A stretch of DNA of 22,819 nucleotides from Candidatus Nanohalarchaeota archaeon (GCA_017610525.1 JAFCBW010000004.1:1-22819); one strand, 5' to 3'; shown: positions 6,744-14,354, counted from the stretch's first letter. Numbers and translations: made by a program. Notes: generated from the sequence alone by a model not told the origin.

Positions 6744-6860
6744 ATGAAAGACACTCAAGGATACAAAAGACAAAAAAGAAAAGAACTAGATTTCTCCAGA
6801 TATAATCCTATCCTTACCGTTGCAGGCGTACTTCTGATTATTCTAAGCGTGCTGCTATAA
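6744..6860 (+). CDS. 38-residue basic single-span membrane microprotein
   Basis: ATG at 6744, TAA at 6858-6860. A Lys/Arg-rich N-terminus (MKDTQGYKRQKRKELDFSRY) precedes one hydrophobic helix (NPILTVAGVLLIILSVLL) that ends the protein, so a cytoplasm-in, tail-anchored topology is likely. An AGGGT sequence sits about 8 nt before the ATG and a TATA-like box at 6684-6692 about 55 nt before it. The layout (basic head, Asn-Pro, terminal helix) is reminiscent of SecE/Sec61-beta-type small subunits, but the match is too weak to name. It could be a chance open frame. Confidence 0.45.
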   Translation: MKDTQGYKRQKRKELDFSRYNPILTVAGVLLIILSVLL

Positions 6861-6940
6861 TTTGCGCATCGGCTTTCAACACAAAAAACAACTATCTGGA
6901 AAGTACGATGCCATCAAAGGAAATTCTATAGCCCACAGGC

Positions 6941-6964
6941 TTAACTAAATAGTTAATTATTAAC
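6941..6964. promoter_or_regulatory. Overlapping inverted repeats at the leuC promoter, candidate operator
   Basis: TTAACTA-AA-TAGTTAA (6941-6956) is a perfect 7+7 inverted repeat. It overlaps GTTAAT-T-ATTAAC (6952-6964), a perfect 6+6 one. Together they give three TTAAC/GTTAA half-sites about 10 bp apart. The AT-rich middle probably also contains the leuC TATA element (TTAATTATTAA, about 33 nt before the ATG at 6991). A related TAAATAGCTAATT occurs at 10341 just before ilvB. This is consistent with an Lrp-like or winged-helix repressor; the regulator is unknown. Confidence 0.5.
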
Positions 6965-6990
6965 GAAAAATATACACCGGCGAAAAAAAC

Positions 6991-8259
6991 ATGAGCATGA
7001 CAATCACAGAAAAAATCCTCTCACACCATTCAGGAAACGAAAAAGTAGTGCCAAACCAGCTGATAAACGCAAAAATAGACATAATACTCGCACACGACAT
7101 AACCACCCCAAAAGCAATCAGCATGCTAAAAGAACATAACCTAGACAAAGTGTTCGACCCAAAAAAAATAATAGTAACCCCCGACCACTTTGTCCCAAAC
7201 AAAGACATAAAATCCGCAGAACTTGCAAAACGCCTAAGAGACTGGGTAACCCAACACAACATAGAAAACTACTATGAAATCGGCCGCCACGGCATATGCC
7301 ATGCAATACTCCCCGAGCAGGGCCATGTACTGCCCGGAACAACAATAGTATGCGGCGACTCCCACACATGCACCCACGGCGCACTCAGCGCATTCGCAAC
7401 AGGCATCGGCTCAACCGATCTTGCCGCAAGCATAGCAACAGGCGAACTATGGTTCAAAGTCCCAGAAACAATAAAATTCCAACTCGACGGCAAACTCCAG
7501 AAAGGAGTCTACTCAAAAGACATAATCCTAAACATAATAAAAGACACAGGTGTAGACGGCGCACTCTACAAAGCAATGGAATTCAAAGGCTCAACAATAG
7601 ACTCACTATCAATAGAAGCCCGCATGACAATAACCAACATGGCAATAGAAGCAGGCGCAAAAACAGGCATAATAGAACCGGACCAAAAGACAATAGACTA
7701 CCTCAAAAACCGCACAAACAAGCCATACAGCATAATCAAATCAGACAACGACGCCGCATACATCGACACCCGACACTACAACGCAAACGAAATCGTACCA
7801 ACAGTAGCACAACCCAACCTCCCATCAAACTGCATACCCGCAAAAGACCTCGAAAAACAAAACATCCAACTAGACCAAGTCTACATCGGCTCATGCACAA
7901 ACGGGAGAATAGAAGACCTAAGAATAGCAGCCAAGATCCTAAAAGGCAGCAAAACAAAAAAAGGCACAAGACTGATAATAATCCCTGCGACCACCGAAAT
8001 CTGGATGCAGGCAAAAAACGAAGGCCTATTCGACATATTCAACGAGGCACACGCAGCCATCTCAACCCCCACATGCGGCGCATGCCTGGGCGGCCACATG
8101 GGCGTCCTCGCAAAAGGCGAAACATGCCTATCAACAACAAACCGCAACTTCACAGGAAGGATGGGCCACCCTGAAAGCAAATTATATCTGGCAAGCCCCG
8201 CAACAGCAGCCGCAAGCGCAATAGAAGGCAGAATCACAGACCCCACAGATTACATATAA
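6991..8259 (+). CDS. leuC: 3-isopropylmalate dehydratase, large subunit (archaeal LeuC/HacA family)
   Basis: With LeuD, isomerises 2- to 3-isopropylmalate in leucine synthesis; archaeal members may also act on citramalate or homologues. The 422-residue length fits the archaeal short form. The 4Fe-4S ligands are Cys302 (YIGSCTNGR), Cys362 and Cys365 (PTCGACLGGHMG). GDSHTCTHG (122-130), the RNFTGRMGH near the C-terminus and SPATAAASAIEG are typical. A second ATG lies 6 nt inside. The gene follows a probable operator-promoter and opens the branched-chain amino acid cluster. leuD follows after 16 nt. Confidence 0.95.
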   Translation: MSMTITEKILSHHSGNEKVVPNQLINAKIDIILAHDITTPKAISMLKEHNLDKVFDPKKIIVTPDHFVPNKDIKSAELAKRLRDWVTQHNIENYYEIGRHGICHAILPEQGHVLPGTTIVCGDSHTCTHGALSAFATGIGSTDLAASIATGELWFKVPETIKFQLDGKLQKGVYSKDIILNIIKDTGVDGALYKAMEFKGSTIDSLSIEARMTITNMAIEAGAKTGIIEPDQKTIDYLKNRTNKPYSIIKSDNDAAYIDTRHYNANEIVPTVAQPNLPSNCIPAKDLEKQNIQLDQVYIGSCTNGRIEDLRIAAKILKGSKTKKGTRLIIIPATTEIWMQAKNEGLFDIFNEAHAAISTPTCGACLGGHMGVLAKGETCLSTTNRNFTGRMGHPESKLYLASPATAAASAIEGRITDPTDYI

Positions 8260-8275
8260 TAATGAGGCATAAAAA

Positions 8276-8776
8276 ATGACAAAAAAAGCAAAAGCCCACG
8301 TATACAGACGCGACCACATAAACACAGACGAGATAATCCCCGCAAGATACCTCAACACAGACAACGAAAAAGAACTCGCAGAACACGCCATGGAAGACCT
8401 CGACCCCGAATTCATAACCAAAGTCAAGACAGGCGACATAATAATCGCAAAAAAAGACTTCGGCTGCGGCTCATCAAGAGAACACGCGATCTGGGCATTG
8501 AGAGGCGCAGGCATAAAAGCAGTCATAGCAGAAACATTCGCAAGAATCTACTACCGAAACTCAATAAACAACGGTCTATTGGCAATAGAATGCAAAGGCG
8601 CAGCAGACCACATAAACACAGGCGACAAAATAGAGATAAACCTGGAAACCTGCAAAATAACAAACACAACAACAGGAAAAACCCTGGAATTCACCCCGGT
8701 TCCAAAATTCGCCCTGGACATAATCGCATCAAAAGGCCTCCTGAACTACATAAAGCAACAACAAAAAACACAATGA
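8276..8776 (+). CDS. leuD: 3-isopropylmalate dehydratase, small subunit
   Basis: The 166-residue swivelling subunit that carries substrate-binding residues for the LeuC iron-sulfur site. Motifs are DHINTDEIIPARYLNT (13-28; the loop after IPARYL is the one known to bias substrate choice among archaeal homologues), the catalytic GCGSSREHA (63-71), and YYRNSINNGLLAIE. GAGG at 8264-8267 lies 8 nt before the ATG as ribosome-binding site. It is co-directional with leuC at 16 nt. Leu versus citramalate-pathway specificity cannot be settled from sequence. Confidence 0.94.
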   Translation: MTKKAKAHVYRRDHINTDEIIPARYLNTDNEKELAEHAMEDLDPEFITKVKTGDIIIAKKDFGCGSSREHAIWALRGAGIKAVIAETFARIYYRNSINNGLLAIECKGAADHINTGDKIEINLETCKITNTTTGKTLEFTPVPKFALDIIASKGLLNYIKQQQKTQ

Positions 8777-8837
8777 AGTGACAAATAAACAAAAACCAGA
8801 TAATAAACCCCTAATTCAGGAAACCTAACCAAAACTT

Positions 8838-8878
8838 GGGAGGGCGGGGGCTAGAGAAAGACAAGACAAAAAATAATC
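8838..8878 (+). repeat. G-rich intergenic motif, copy B (leuD-leuB)
   Basis: GGGAGGGCGGGGGCTAGAG followed by AAAGAC and an A-rich tail ending AATAATCC, directly before a palindromic repeat, as in copy A. The distal half of the motif, ACACAAAGGAGGAA, appears at 8984-8996 after the palindromic repeat. No terminator or start codon is associated with it. Confidence 0.55.
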
Positions 8879-8882
8879 CATC

Positions 8883-8970
8883 ATGCGCTTGAACAAATCG
8901 TAGACAAACAGCACATTCGTGTGCTTGAGCGCAGCGAAACACACCTGATGATCAACCTTTCAGAAGGTTG
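8883..8970 (+). repeat. Palindromic repeat element with degenerate outer arm
   Basis: Left arm ATGCGCTTGAAC (8883-8894), a divergent linker, then a complete unit: hairpin GTGTG...CACAC (8919-8944), spacer CTGATGAT (8945-8952) and hairpin CAACCTTTCAGAAGGTTG (8953-8970). The outer right arm seen in the 3812 and 12803 copies is missing. A 9-nt direct repeat AATCCATCA occurs at 8875-8883 and 8995-9003 on either side. It could be a target-site duplication or chance. Confidence 0.8.
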
Positions 8971-9044
8971 GGACACCACCAAACACAAAGGAGGAATCCA
9001 TCAATAATACATAAAAAAACAAAGCGAAAAAGGATCTGAAAAAA

Positions 9045-10187
9045 ATGACAACCCACAAGATAGCAGTAATAGAAGGAGACGGCATAGGCCCTGAAATAAT
9101 CCGCGAAGGCATAAAAGTAATAGACAAAGTCTCAGAACTCCACAACTTCGAAATCAAATGGACAAAATACCCCCATGGCGCAGACCACTACCTCAAAACA
9201 AAAGAACTCATAAGCGAAGACACCCTAAACAACATAAAATCAACCGCAGACACAATATACTTAGGCGCACTCGGCGACCCGCGCATCCAGCCGGGCATCC
9301 TCGAAAAAGGAATACTCCTGAAAACAAGATTCTTCTTCGACCAGTACATAAACCTAAGACCCATAAAACTCCTCGAAGGCGCAGACTGCCCACTAAAAAA
9401 CAAGACCCCAAAAGACATAGACTTCACAGTAATCCGCGAAAACACAGAAGACTTCTACATAGGAATAGGAAACAGGGCAAAAGCAGGAACCACAAAACAG
9501 GAACTGGAAGTCATAAGAAGCCTGTACTCAGTCAAATTCAGCCTCGACATAGAGACAGAAGGCTCAGAAATAGCATACCAGATTGGCGTCTTAAGCCAAA
9601 AAGGCTCCGAGCGCGTCATCCGCTACGCATTCGAGCACGCGAAAAAACACAACCACACCCGCCTGACAGCAGTAGACAAGGCAAACGTACTAAGCCACGT
9701 CTACAATTTTTGGCGCGAAATAGTAGAAAAAACATCACAAGACTATCCAAACATAGAACACGAATTCAACTACGTAGACGCCATAACAATGTGGTTCATA
9801 AAAACCCCGGAACATTATCAGACTGTAGTCACCCCCAACATGTTCGGAGACATAATAACAGATTTAGGCGCAATGCTCCAGGGCGGCCTCGGCCTCGCAC
9901 CAGGCGGAAACATCAACCCAAACGGCATCTCAATGTTCGAGCCCATCCACGGCTCAGCCCCGAAATACAAAGGACTAAACATAGCAAACCCTTTGGCAAC
10001 AATCTGGGCAGGCGCAATGATGCTAAACGAACTAGGCGAACAAAAATCAAGTAACCTCATAGTAAACTCAATCGAGCAACTAGTAAAACAAAAAAAAATC
10101 CTCACAAAAGACATGGGCGGCAGCGCAAAAACAAGCGACATAGGTGACGAACTGGTAAAAATTGTTGATAAGATAAACAACAAGTGA
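9045..10187 (+). CDS. leuB: 3-isopropylmalate dehydrogenase (beta-decarboxylating dehydrogenase family)
   Basis: Oxidatively decarboxylates 3-isopropylmalate to 2-oxoisocaproate. The 380-residue protein has GDGIGPEI (11-18), GALGDPR (74-80), RENTED (131-136), DKANVL (211-216), NMFGDIITD (265-273) and HGSAP (302-306). The GDPRIQPGILEKGILLKTR...FDQYINLRP segment is closer to the tartrate/D-malate dehydrogenase-like branch than to classic bacterial LeuB, so substrate assignment rests largely on the leu context. The TGA at 10185-10187 lies within a piece of repeat sequence, and a second in-frame copy of the terminal codons follows 96 nt downstream, so the C-terminus appears to be rebuilt. Confidence 0.87.
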   Translation: MTTHKIAVIEGDGIGPEIIREGIKVIDKVSELHNFEIKWTKYPHGADHYLKTKELISEDTLNNIKSTADTIYLGALGDPRIQPGILEKGILLKTRFFFDQYINLRPIKLLEGADCPLKNKTPKDIDFTVIRENTEDFYIGIGNRAKAGTTKQELEVIRSLYSVKFSLDIETEGSEIAYQIGVLSQKGSERVIRYAFEHAKKHNHTRLTAVDKANVLSHVYNFWREIVEKTSQDYPNIEHEFNYVDAITMWFIKTPEHYQTVVTPNMFGDIITDLGAMLQGGLGLAPGGNINPNGISMFEPIHGSAPKYKGLNIANPLATIWAGAMMLNELGEQKSSNLIVNSIEQLVKQKKILTKDMGGSAKTSDIGDELVKIVDKINNK

Positions 10188-10289
10188 CCTAAACCGAAGA
10201 TTTACGGTCGCTCTAATGATCAACCTTTTACAAGGTTGGGCAACGAACTAGTAAAGATAATAACACAACAAGAAAACGAGTGCGCTTGA
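10188..10289 (+). pseudogene. In-frame remnant: second copy of the leuB C-terminal codons with a palindromic hairpin
   Basis: After the leuB TGA the same frame stays open to a TGA at 10287-10289. It holds hairpin CAACCTTTTACAAGGTTG (10221-10238), then codons for GNELVKIITQQENE, which parallel GDELVKIVDKINNK ending leuB. The offset between the two copies (10143 and 10239) is 96 nt, exactly 32 codons. I read this as an in-frame repeat insertion with partial duplication of the gene end, followed by stop-codon capture from the element's AACAAGTGACCTAAA sequence. Confidence 0.55.
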
Positions 10290-10331
10290 GCAAAGCGAAA
10301 CGCACTTAATCGCCAGCCTTTTACAAGGCTG
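10280..10331 (+). repeat. Palindromic repeat element, simple un-nested unit
   Basis: Intact hairpin GTGCG...CGCAC (10280-10305, central GAGCAAAGC), spacer TTAATCGC (10306-10313), hairpin CAGCCTTTTACAAGGCTG (10314-10331). This is the cleanest single unit and shows what the outer units at 3812 and 12803 would look like without their insertions. Confidence 0.85.
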
Positions 10332-10369
10332 TCACAGAAGTAAATAGCTAATTCGAAAAAGGCAATACC

Positions 10370-12094
10370 ATGAAAGGCTCAGAAAAAATCCTAAAAACCC
10401 TGATGGACCACGGCATCAGCGAAAGCTTCGGCTATCCAGGCAGCTCAGTAATCCCCCTCTTCGACGCAATATACGAAACAGGCGGCAAATTCAGAAACAT
10501 CCTCACCCGCCACGAACAGGCAGCAGCCCACGCAGCAGACGCCTACGCAAGAGTCAAAGGCACAGCAGGCGTCGCAATCGCAACCTCTGGTCCGGGCGCA
10601 ACCAACCTCATAACAGGCCTCGCAACAGCCCACCTGGACTCATCACCACTCATAGCCTTCGGCGGACAGGTCCCGCTATCCTTGCTTGGAAACGACGCAT
10701 TTCAGGAATCAGACATGATGGGCATAACACTCCCCATAACAAAACACAACTACCAGATAAGAGACCCCAACAAAATAGGAGAGACAATCACAAAATCCAT
10801 AAAAATAGCAACAACAGGAAGACCAGGCCCCGTATACATAGAAATCCCAAGAGACCCGCAGATAGGCGAAGTCACAAAAGAGACACCAAAAAACATACAA
10901 CTCCCAACCTACAACCCGACAATACACGGCCACCCCGAGCAGATAAAAAAAGCAGCAAAACTCATCCTAGAATCATCCCGCCCCGTAATCATAGCAGGCG
11001 GCGGAGTCATAATCTCAAACGCATCACAGGAACTAAACCAACTAGTAGAATCAACACTAACACCAGTAACAACAACACTCATGGGCAAAGGCGCATTCCC
11101 TGAAAACCACCCGCTGTGCCTTGGAATGCTCGGCATGCACGGCCGCAAATCAGCAAACTACGCAATAATCGAATCCGACCTCATAATCTCCCTCGGATGC
11201 CGATTCTCAGACAGGATAACAGGCAACAAAGACACATTCACAAACAACGCAAAACTCATCCACATAGACATAGACCCCGCAGAAATCGGCAAAAACATAC
11301 CAGTAGACCTACCCGTTGTCGGCGACCTGAAATGCATCCTAAAAGACCTCAATATGTACATAAAAGCACTAACAGACAAACACGCAAGAACAGGAAAAGA
11401 AACAGGATGGTCAAAAAAAATAAAAGAAGTAAACAAACTCTGCAACTGCAACACAGACATAAACACATACCCCATAAACCCAAAAAAGATAATGCACGAG
11501 CTAAACACAGCAATCAAAGATACAGACATAGTAACAACAGGCGTCGGCCAGCACCAGATGTACGCAGCCCACTACCTAAAACGAAAATACCCGCGCACAT
11601 TCATCTCAAGCGGCGGCATGGGCACAATGGGATTCGGCTTCCCTGCGGCAATAGGCGCAAAAATAGCAAAACCCGAATGCGAAGTCTACGACATAGACGG
11701 CGACGGCTCATTTTCCATGAACATCCAGGAACTCGCAACCCTCAAAGAAGAAAACATAAAAGTCATCCCAATAATCTTTGAAAACAACTATCTGGGCATG
11801 GTCCGCCAATGGCTAGAGATATTTTTCGAAAAAAGATACTCAGGCGTAAACCTCGGAAAAAACACAGACTTCACAAAAATCGCCGAAGGCTACCATCTCA
11901 ACGGCATCACAATCGAGCGCTCATCAGAAATAGCGGAGGCCCTAAAACAGGCAGCAAAAAACCCCGAATCCACAATAATAACAATAAAGATAGAGCCAGA
12001 ATCAAACATCCTACCCATGCTCCCCCCCGGCGGCAGCATAACAGAAGCATTCGGTGGCTGCATAACAAAACAAGGCCACTACTTCAACATATAA
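10370..12094 (+). CDS. ilvB: Acetolactate synthase, large (catalytic) subunit
   Basis: ThDP enzyme joining pyruvate with pyruvate or 2-oxobutyrate, the first common step of valine/leucine and isoleucine synthesis. The 574-residue length is normal. The catalytic Glu49 sits in TRHEQAA, SGPGATN follows at 73-79, and the ThDP/Mg motif GDGS starts at 444, with ENN about 26 residues later and then YLGMVRQW typical of AHAS. The start ATG at 10370 is 25-29 nt after TAAATAGCTAATT, a possible TATA element resembling that of leuC. The regulatory subunit ilvN follows after a 144-nt spacer with the G-rich motif. Confidence 0.96.
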   Translation: MKGSEKILKTLMDHGISESFGYPGSSVIPLFDAIYETGGKFRNILTRHEQAAAHAADAYARVKGTAGVAIATSGPGATNLITGLATAHLDSSPLIAFGGQVPLSLLGNDAFQESDMMGITLPITKHNYQIRDPNKIGETITKSIKIATTGRPGPVYIEIPRDPQIGEVTKETPKNIQLPTYNPTIHGHPEQIKKAAKLILESSRPVIIAGGGVIISNASQELNQLVESTLTPVTTTLMGKGAFPENHPLCLGMLGMHGRKSANYAIIESDLIISLGCRFSDRITGNKDTFTNNAKLIHIDIDPAEIGKNIPVDLPVVGDLKCILKDLNMYIKALTDKHARTGKETGWSKKIKEVNKLCNCNTDINTYPINPKKIMHELNTAIKDTDIVTTGVGQHQMYAAHYLKRKYPRTFISSGGMGTMGFGFPAAIGAKIAKPECEVYDIDGDGSFSMNIQELATLKEENIKVIPIIFENNYLGMVRQWLEIFFEKRYSGVNLGKNTDFTKIAEGYHLNGITIERSSEIAEALKQAAKNPESTIITIKIEPESNILPMLPPGGSITEAFGGCITKQGHYFNI

Positions 12095-12144
12095 AAGAAA
12101 ACCATGTCCAAGAAAGAACAAACAAACCACAAATACCAACAAGT

Positions 12145-12201
12145 GGGAGGGTGGGGGCTCGAGGAAAGACTAACCCAACACACAAAGGGGGAACATAGTC
12201 C
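12145..12201 (+). repeat. G-rich intergenic motif, copy C (ilvB-ilvN), uninterrupted
   Basis: GGGAGGGTGGGGGCTCGAGG at the start and CACACAAAGGGGGAA at 12179-12193 near the end. Near-identical to copy D in order and spacing. GACTA (12168-12172) can pair with TAGTC (12196-12200), enclosing CCC against GGG, so the RNA could form a hairpin. The ilvN ribosome-binding site follows. Whether it is a 3' UTR element, a leader element or an independent small RNA is not clear. Confidence 0.6.
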
Positions 12202-12238
12202 AAATTATAATCAAAAAAAACAGGAGGAAAAGACACAC

Positions 12239-12724
12239 ATGAACACCCAAACCCACATAATCGCAATGCACGTCACAGACGAACCTGGCGTACTCACAAA
12301 AATATCGGGCCTCTTCACCCGTCGCGGCTTCAACATAGACACAATCACAGTCGGCAAAACCGAAATCAAAGGCACCTCAAGAATAACCGTCAGCCTCCAC
12401 TGCAACGAAAAAACCCTTGAACAGCTCGAAAAGCAGCTAAACAAAATGATAGACATACTAAAAGTAACAAACGTAACAAACAACTCAATAGTGCGCGAAT
12501 TATGCCTCGTAACCATAAACATAAAAAACGAGACAACAAGAACAGAACTAATAAACTACACCAAAATATACCCTGCAAAAATAGTAGACATGAACCACAC
12601 AAGCATGACAATAGAATTCATGGACCATCCGGAAAAAATCGAAGAATTCCTAAAAAAAATCCAGAAATTCGGCATAAAAGAACTTGTAAGAACCGGTATA
12701 ATAGGAATAAACAAAAACAAATAA
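12239..12724 (+). CDS. ilvN: Acetolactate synthase, small regulatory subunit
   Basis: A 161-residue subunit that activates IlvB and carries valine feedback inhibition. The N-terminal ACT domain shows HVTDEPGVLTKISGLFTRRGFNIDTI (about 11-36); the C-terminal half (VRELCLVTINIKN...) matches the usual second domain. The start is the ATG at 12239, where family conservation begins, with AGGAGG at 12222-12227. An in-frame ATG at 12104 would read through the G-rich intergenic motif and add 45 unconserved residues, so I reject it. AAATTATAATC at 12203-12213 may be its own TATA element. Confidence 0.94.
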   Translation: MNTQTHIIAMHVTDEPGVLTKISGLFTRRGFNIDTITVGKTEIKGTSRITVSLHCNEKTLEQLEKQLNKMIDILKVTNVTNNSIVRELCLVTINIKNETTRTELINYTKIYPAKIVDMNHTSMTIEFMDHPEKIEEFLKKIQKFGIKELVRTGIIGINKNK

Positions 12725-12765
12725 CAAAATAAGAAAGAAACAACAACAACAAGAAATACAAAATA

Positions 12766-12787
12766 AACAAGTGACCTAAAACGAAAC
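12766..12787 (+). repeat. Short sub-element of the palindromic repeat family
   Basis: AACAAGTGACCTAAAACGAA, also present at 10179 across the leuB stop and, diverged, inside nadC at 2529-2550 (AACCAGTGACCCAAAGCGGA). It precedes palindromic units in all three places, which suggests it is the 5' part of a longer mobile or duplicating unit. Confidence 0.55.
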
Positions 12788-12802
12788 GCAGGCAACACAG
12801 GT

Positions 12803-12926
12803 GTGCGCTTGAGCAGAACACACAAAACAATGTTTCGTGTGCTTGAGCGAAGCAAAACACACCTGATGATCAACCTTTCAGAAGGTTGAGCGAAACGCAC
12901 TTAATCACCAGCCTTTTAGAAGGCTG
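12803..12926 (+). repeat. Nested palindromic repeat element, second copy
   Basis: Outer arms at 12803-12814 and 12889-12900. Inner unit hairpin at 12837-12862, spacer 12863-12870, hairpin CAACCTTTCAGAAGGTTG 12871-12888. Outer second hairpin CAGCCTTTTAGAAGGCTG 12909-12926. Only three differences by eye from 3812-3935 over 124 bp, so the nested composite was duplicated as a whole after nesting. It sits between ilvN and ilvC. Confidence 0.88.
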
Positions 12927-12958
12927 AAACAGATAACAAACATGAGGTGTAATATAAT

Positions 12959-13954
12959 ATGGAAGAACCAAAAATCTACCACGACAGCGATGTCCGGACA
13001 GACATACTAAAAGACAAAAAAATAGCAGTAATCGGCTACGGCTCACAAGGCCACGCCCAGGCCCAATGCATGAAAGACTCAGGCCTGAACATAATAGTCG
13101 GCCTGAGAAAAGACGGCAGATCATGGCAAAAAGCAACAGACGACAACATGGAAGTTAAAGAAATAAGCGAAGCTGCAAAAGAAGCAGACATAATCCACAT
13201 CCTCCTCCCTGACGAAATCCAGAAAGACATCTACGACACCCACATAAAAGAACACATGAAAGCAGGAAAAACATTAAGCTTCTCCCACGGCTTCAACATA
13301 GTCTTCAACCAGATAACACCACCAGAAGACATCAACGTAATAATGGTAGCCCCAAAATCCCCCGGCACAGAAGAGCGCAAAAGATACCTCGAAGGCTTCG
13401 GCGTCCCGGGCCTAATCGCAATAGAAAAAGACGCAACAGGCAACGCAAAAGACATGGCACTCGAAATGGCAAAATCCATGGGCTTCACAAAGGCAGCAGT
13501 ATTCGAATGCACATTCAAACAGGAAACATACTCAGACCTCTTCGGCGAACAGACAGTACTATGCGGCGGCGTAACAGAACTGATGAAAGCCAGCTTCGAG
13601 ACCCTCGTAAAAAGAGGCTACCCTCCACAGATGGCATACTTCGAATGCTTCCACGAGCTAAAACTGATAGTAGACCTCCTATACGAAGGCGGCCTTGACC
13701 ACATGTGGAACGTAGTATCAAACACAGCAGAATACGGCGGACGGACAATAGGCCCGAAAATAATAACAGGCGAAACCAGAAAGGTAATGGAACAAACCCT
13801 CGACAAAATAGAATCAGGCGCATTCGCAAAAGAATGGCTCGAAGAATTCAGGAGCGGCAGCAAAAATCTGAACGAGATGCGCGAAAAAGAAAAAACCCAC
13901 GAACTTGAAACCACCGGCAAAAAAATCCGCTCAATGTTCGAAAAAAACAAGTGA
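12959..13954 (+). CDS. ilvC: Ketol-acid reductoisomerase, class I
   Basis: Isomerises and reduces acetolactate or acetohydroxybutyrate with NAD(P)H. The 331-residue length fits class I. The Rossmann motif GYGSQG is at 26-31, and the cofactor loop GLRKDGRSWQKA at 48-59 has the Arg/Ser pattern usual for NADPH use. Metal-binding and catalytic residues are Asp193 and Glu197 (YSDLFGEQ), Glu229 and Glu233 (FECFHE). The start is supported by GAGGTG (12944-12949) 9 nt upstream. ridA begins 4 nt after the stop. Confidence 0.96.
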   Translation: MEEPKIYHDSDVRTDILKDKKIAVIGYGSQGHAQAQCMKDSGLNIIVGLRKDGRSWQKATDDNMEVKEISEAAKEADIIHILLPDEIQKDIYDTHIKEHMKAGKTLSFSHGFNIVFNQITPPEDINVIMVAPKSPGTEERKRYLEGFGVPGLIAIEKDATGNAKDMALEMAKSMGFTKAAVFECTFKQETYSDLFGEQTVLCGGVTELMKASFETLVKRGYPPQMAYFECFHELKLIVDLLYEGGLDHMWNVVSNTAEYGGRTIGPKIITGETRKVMEQTLDKIESGAFAKEWLEEFRSGSKNLNEMREKEKTHELETTGKKIRSMFEKNK

Positions 13955-13958
13955 TAAA

Positions 13959-14354
13959 ATGCCAAAACAAACAATAACCACCCCAAACGCCCCACAGGCA
14001 ATCGGCCCGTATTCGCAGGCCATAAAAACAGGAAACATAATATACATCTCAGGCCAAATCGCAATAGACCCAAAAACCCAAAAATTCCTGGACGAAAACA
14101 TCGAAACCCAGGCAAAACAGGTCCTGGAAAACCTGAAAGCAATACTGGAAGCATCCAACACCTCCCTGGACAACGTACTAAAAACAACCATCTACCTCAC
14201 AGACTCAAACGACTTCGCAAAAGTAAACAACATATACGAAACATACTTCAAAGAAAGCAAACCAGCCCGCTCAACAGTCTGCGTAAAAGAACTCCCAAAA
14301 GGAGCAAAAATAGAAATAGACGCAATAGCACAAACACAGGAGACATCAGAATGA
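13959..14354 (+). CDS. ridA: RidA family enamine/imine deaminase
   Basis: Hydrolyses reactive enamine/imine intermediates made by PLP enzymes, protecting enzymes such as IlvE. The 131-residue protein has the N-terminal APQAIGPYSQA (11-21), YISGQ (29-33), Arg104 in the ARSTV motif that binds the substrate carboxylate, and Glu119 in KIEIDAIA. The ATG at 13959 is chosen because conservation begins there and GTGAT lies just upstream; the upstream in-frame extension lies inside ilvC. The stop overlaps the next start by 4 nt, which couples it to the threonine synthase fusion and fits a role in handling 2-aminoacrylate or 2-aminocrotonate. Confidence 0.94.
   Translation: MPKQTITTPNAPQAIGPYSQAIKTGNIIYISGQIAIDPKTQKFLDENIETQAKQVLENLKAILEASNTSLDNVLKTTIYLTDSNDFAKVNNIYETYFKESKPARSTVCVKELPKGAKIEIDAIAQTQETSE

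Noticed and set aside
7296..8174. Long open frame (292 codons) inside leuC in another frame; similar frames at 9158-10054, 16833-17615, 11116-11781, 2893-3624 (minus) and elsewhere
   Set aside because: Products are Arg/His/Lys/Pro-rich or Leu/Phe/Cys-rich with no domain pattern, and each lies wholly within a well-identified gene. Stop codons are rare in all frames because the + strand is poor in T.
12145..12201. RNase P RNA fragment, because GAGGAAAGAC resembles the conserved GAGGAAAGTC of RNase P RNA
   Set aside because: Only about ten bases match, the other conserved regions are absent, and the motif occurs in four places.
12104..12238. Longer ilvN starting at the ATG at 12104
   Set aside because: The extra 45 residues translate the G-rich intergenic motif and are not part of the family; a good ribosome-binding site precedes the ATG at 12239.
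3812..12926. CRISPR array
   Set aside because: The repeats are few, kilobases apart, between or inside metabolic genes, and lack regular spacers; no cas genes are present.
12959..13954. Class II ketol-acid reductoisomerase
   Set aside because: The 331-residue length and the single C-terminal knotted domain pattern fit class I.
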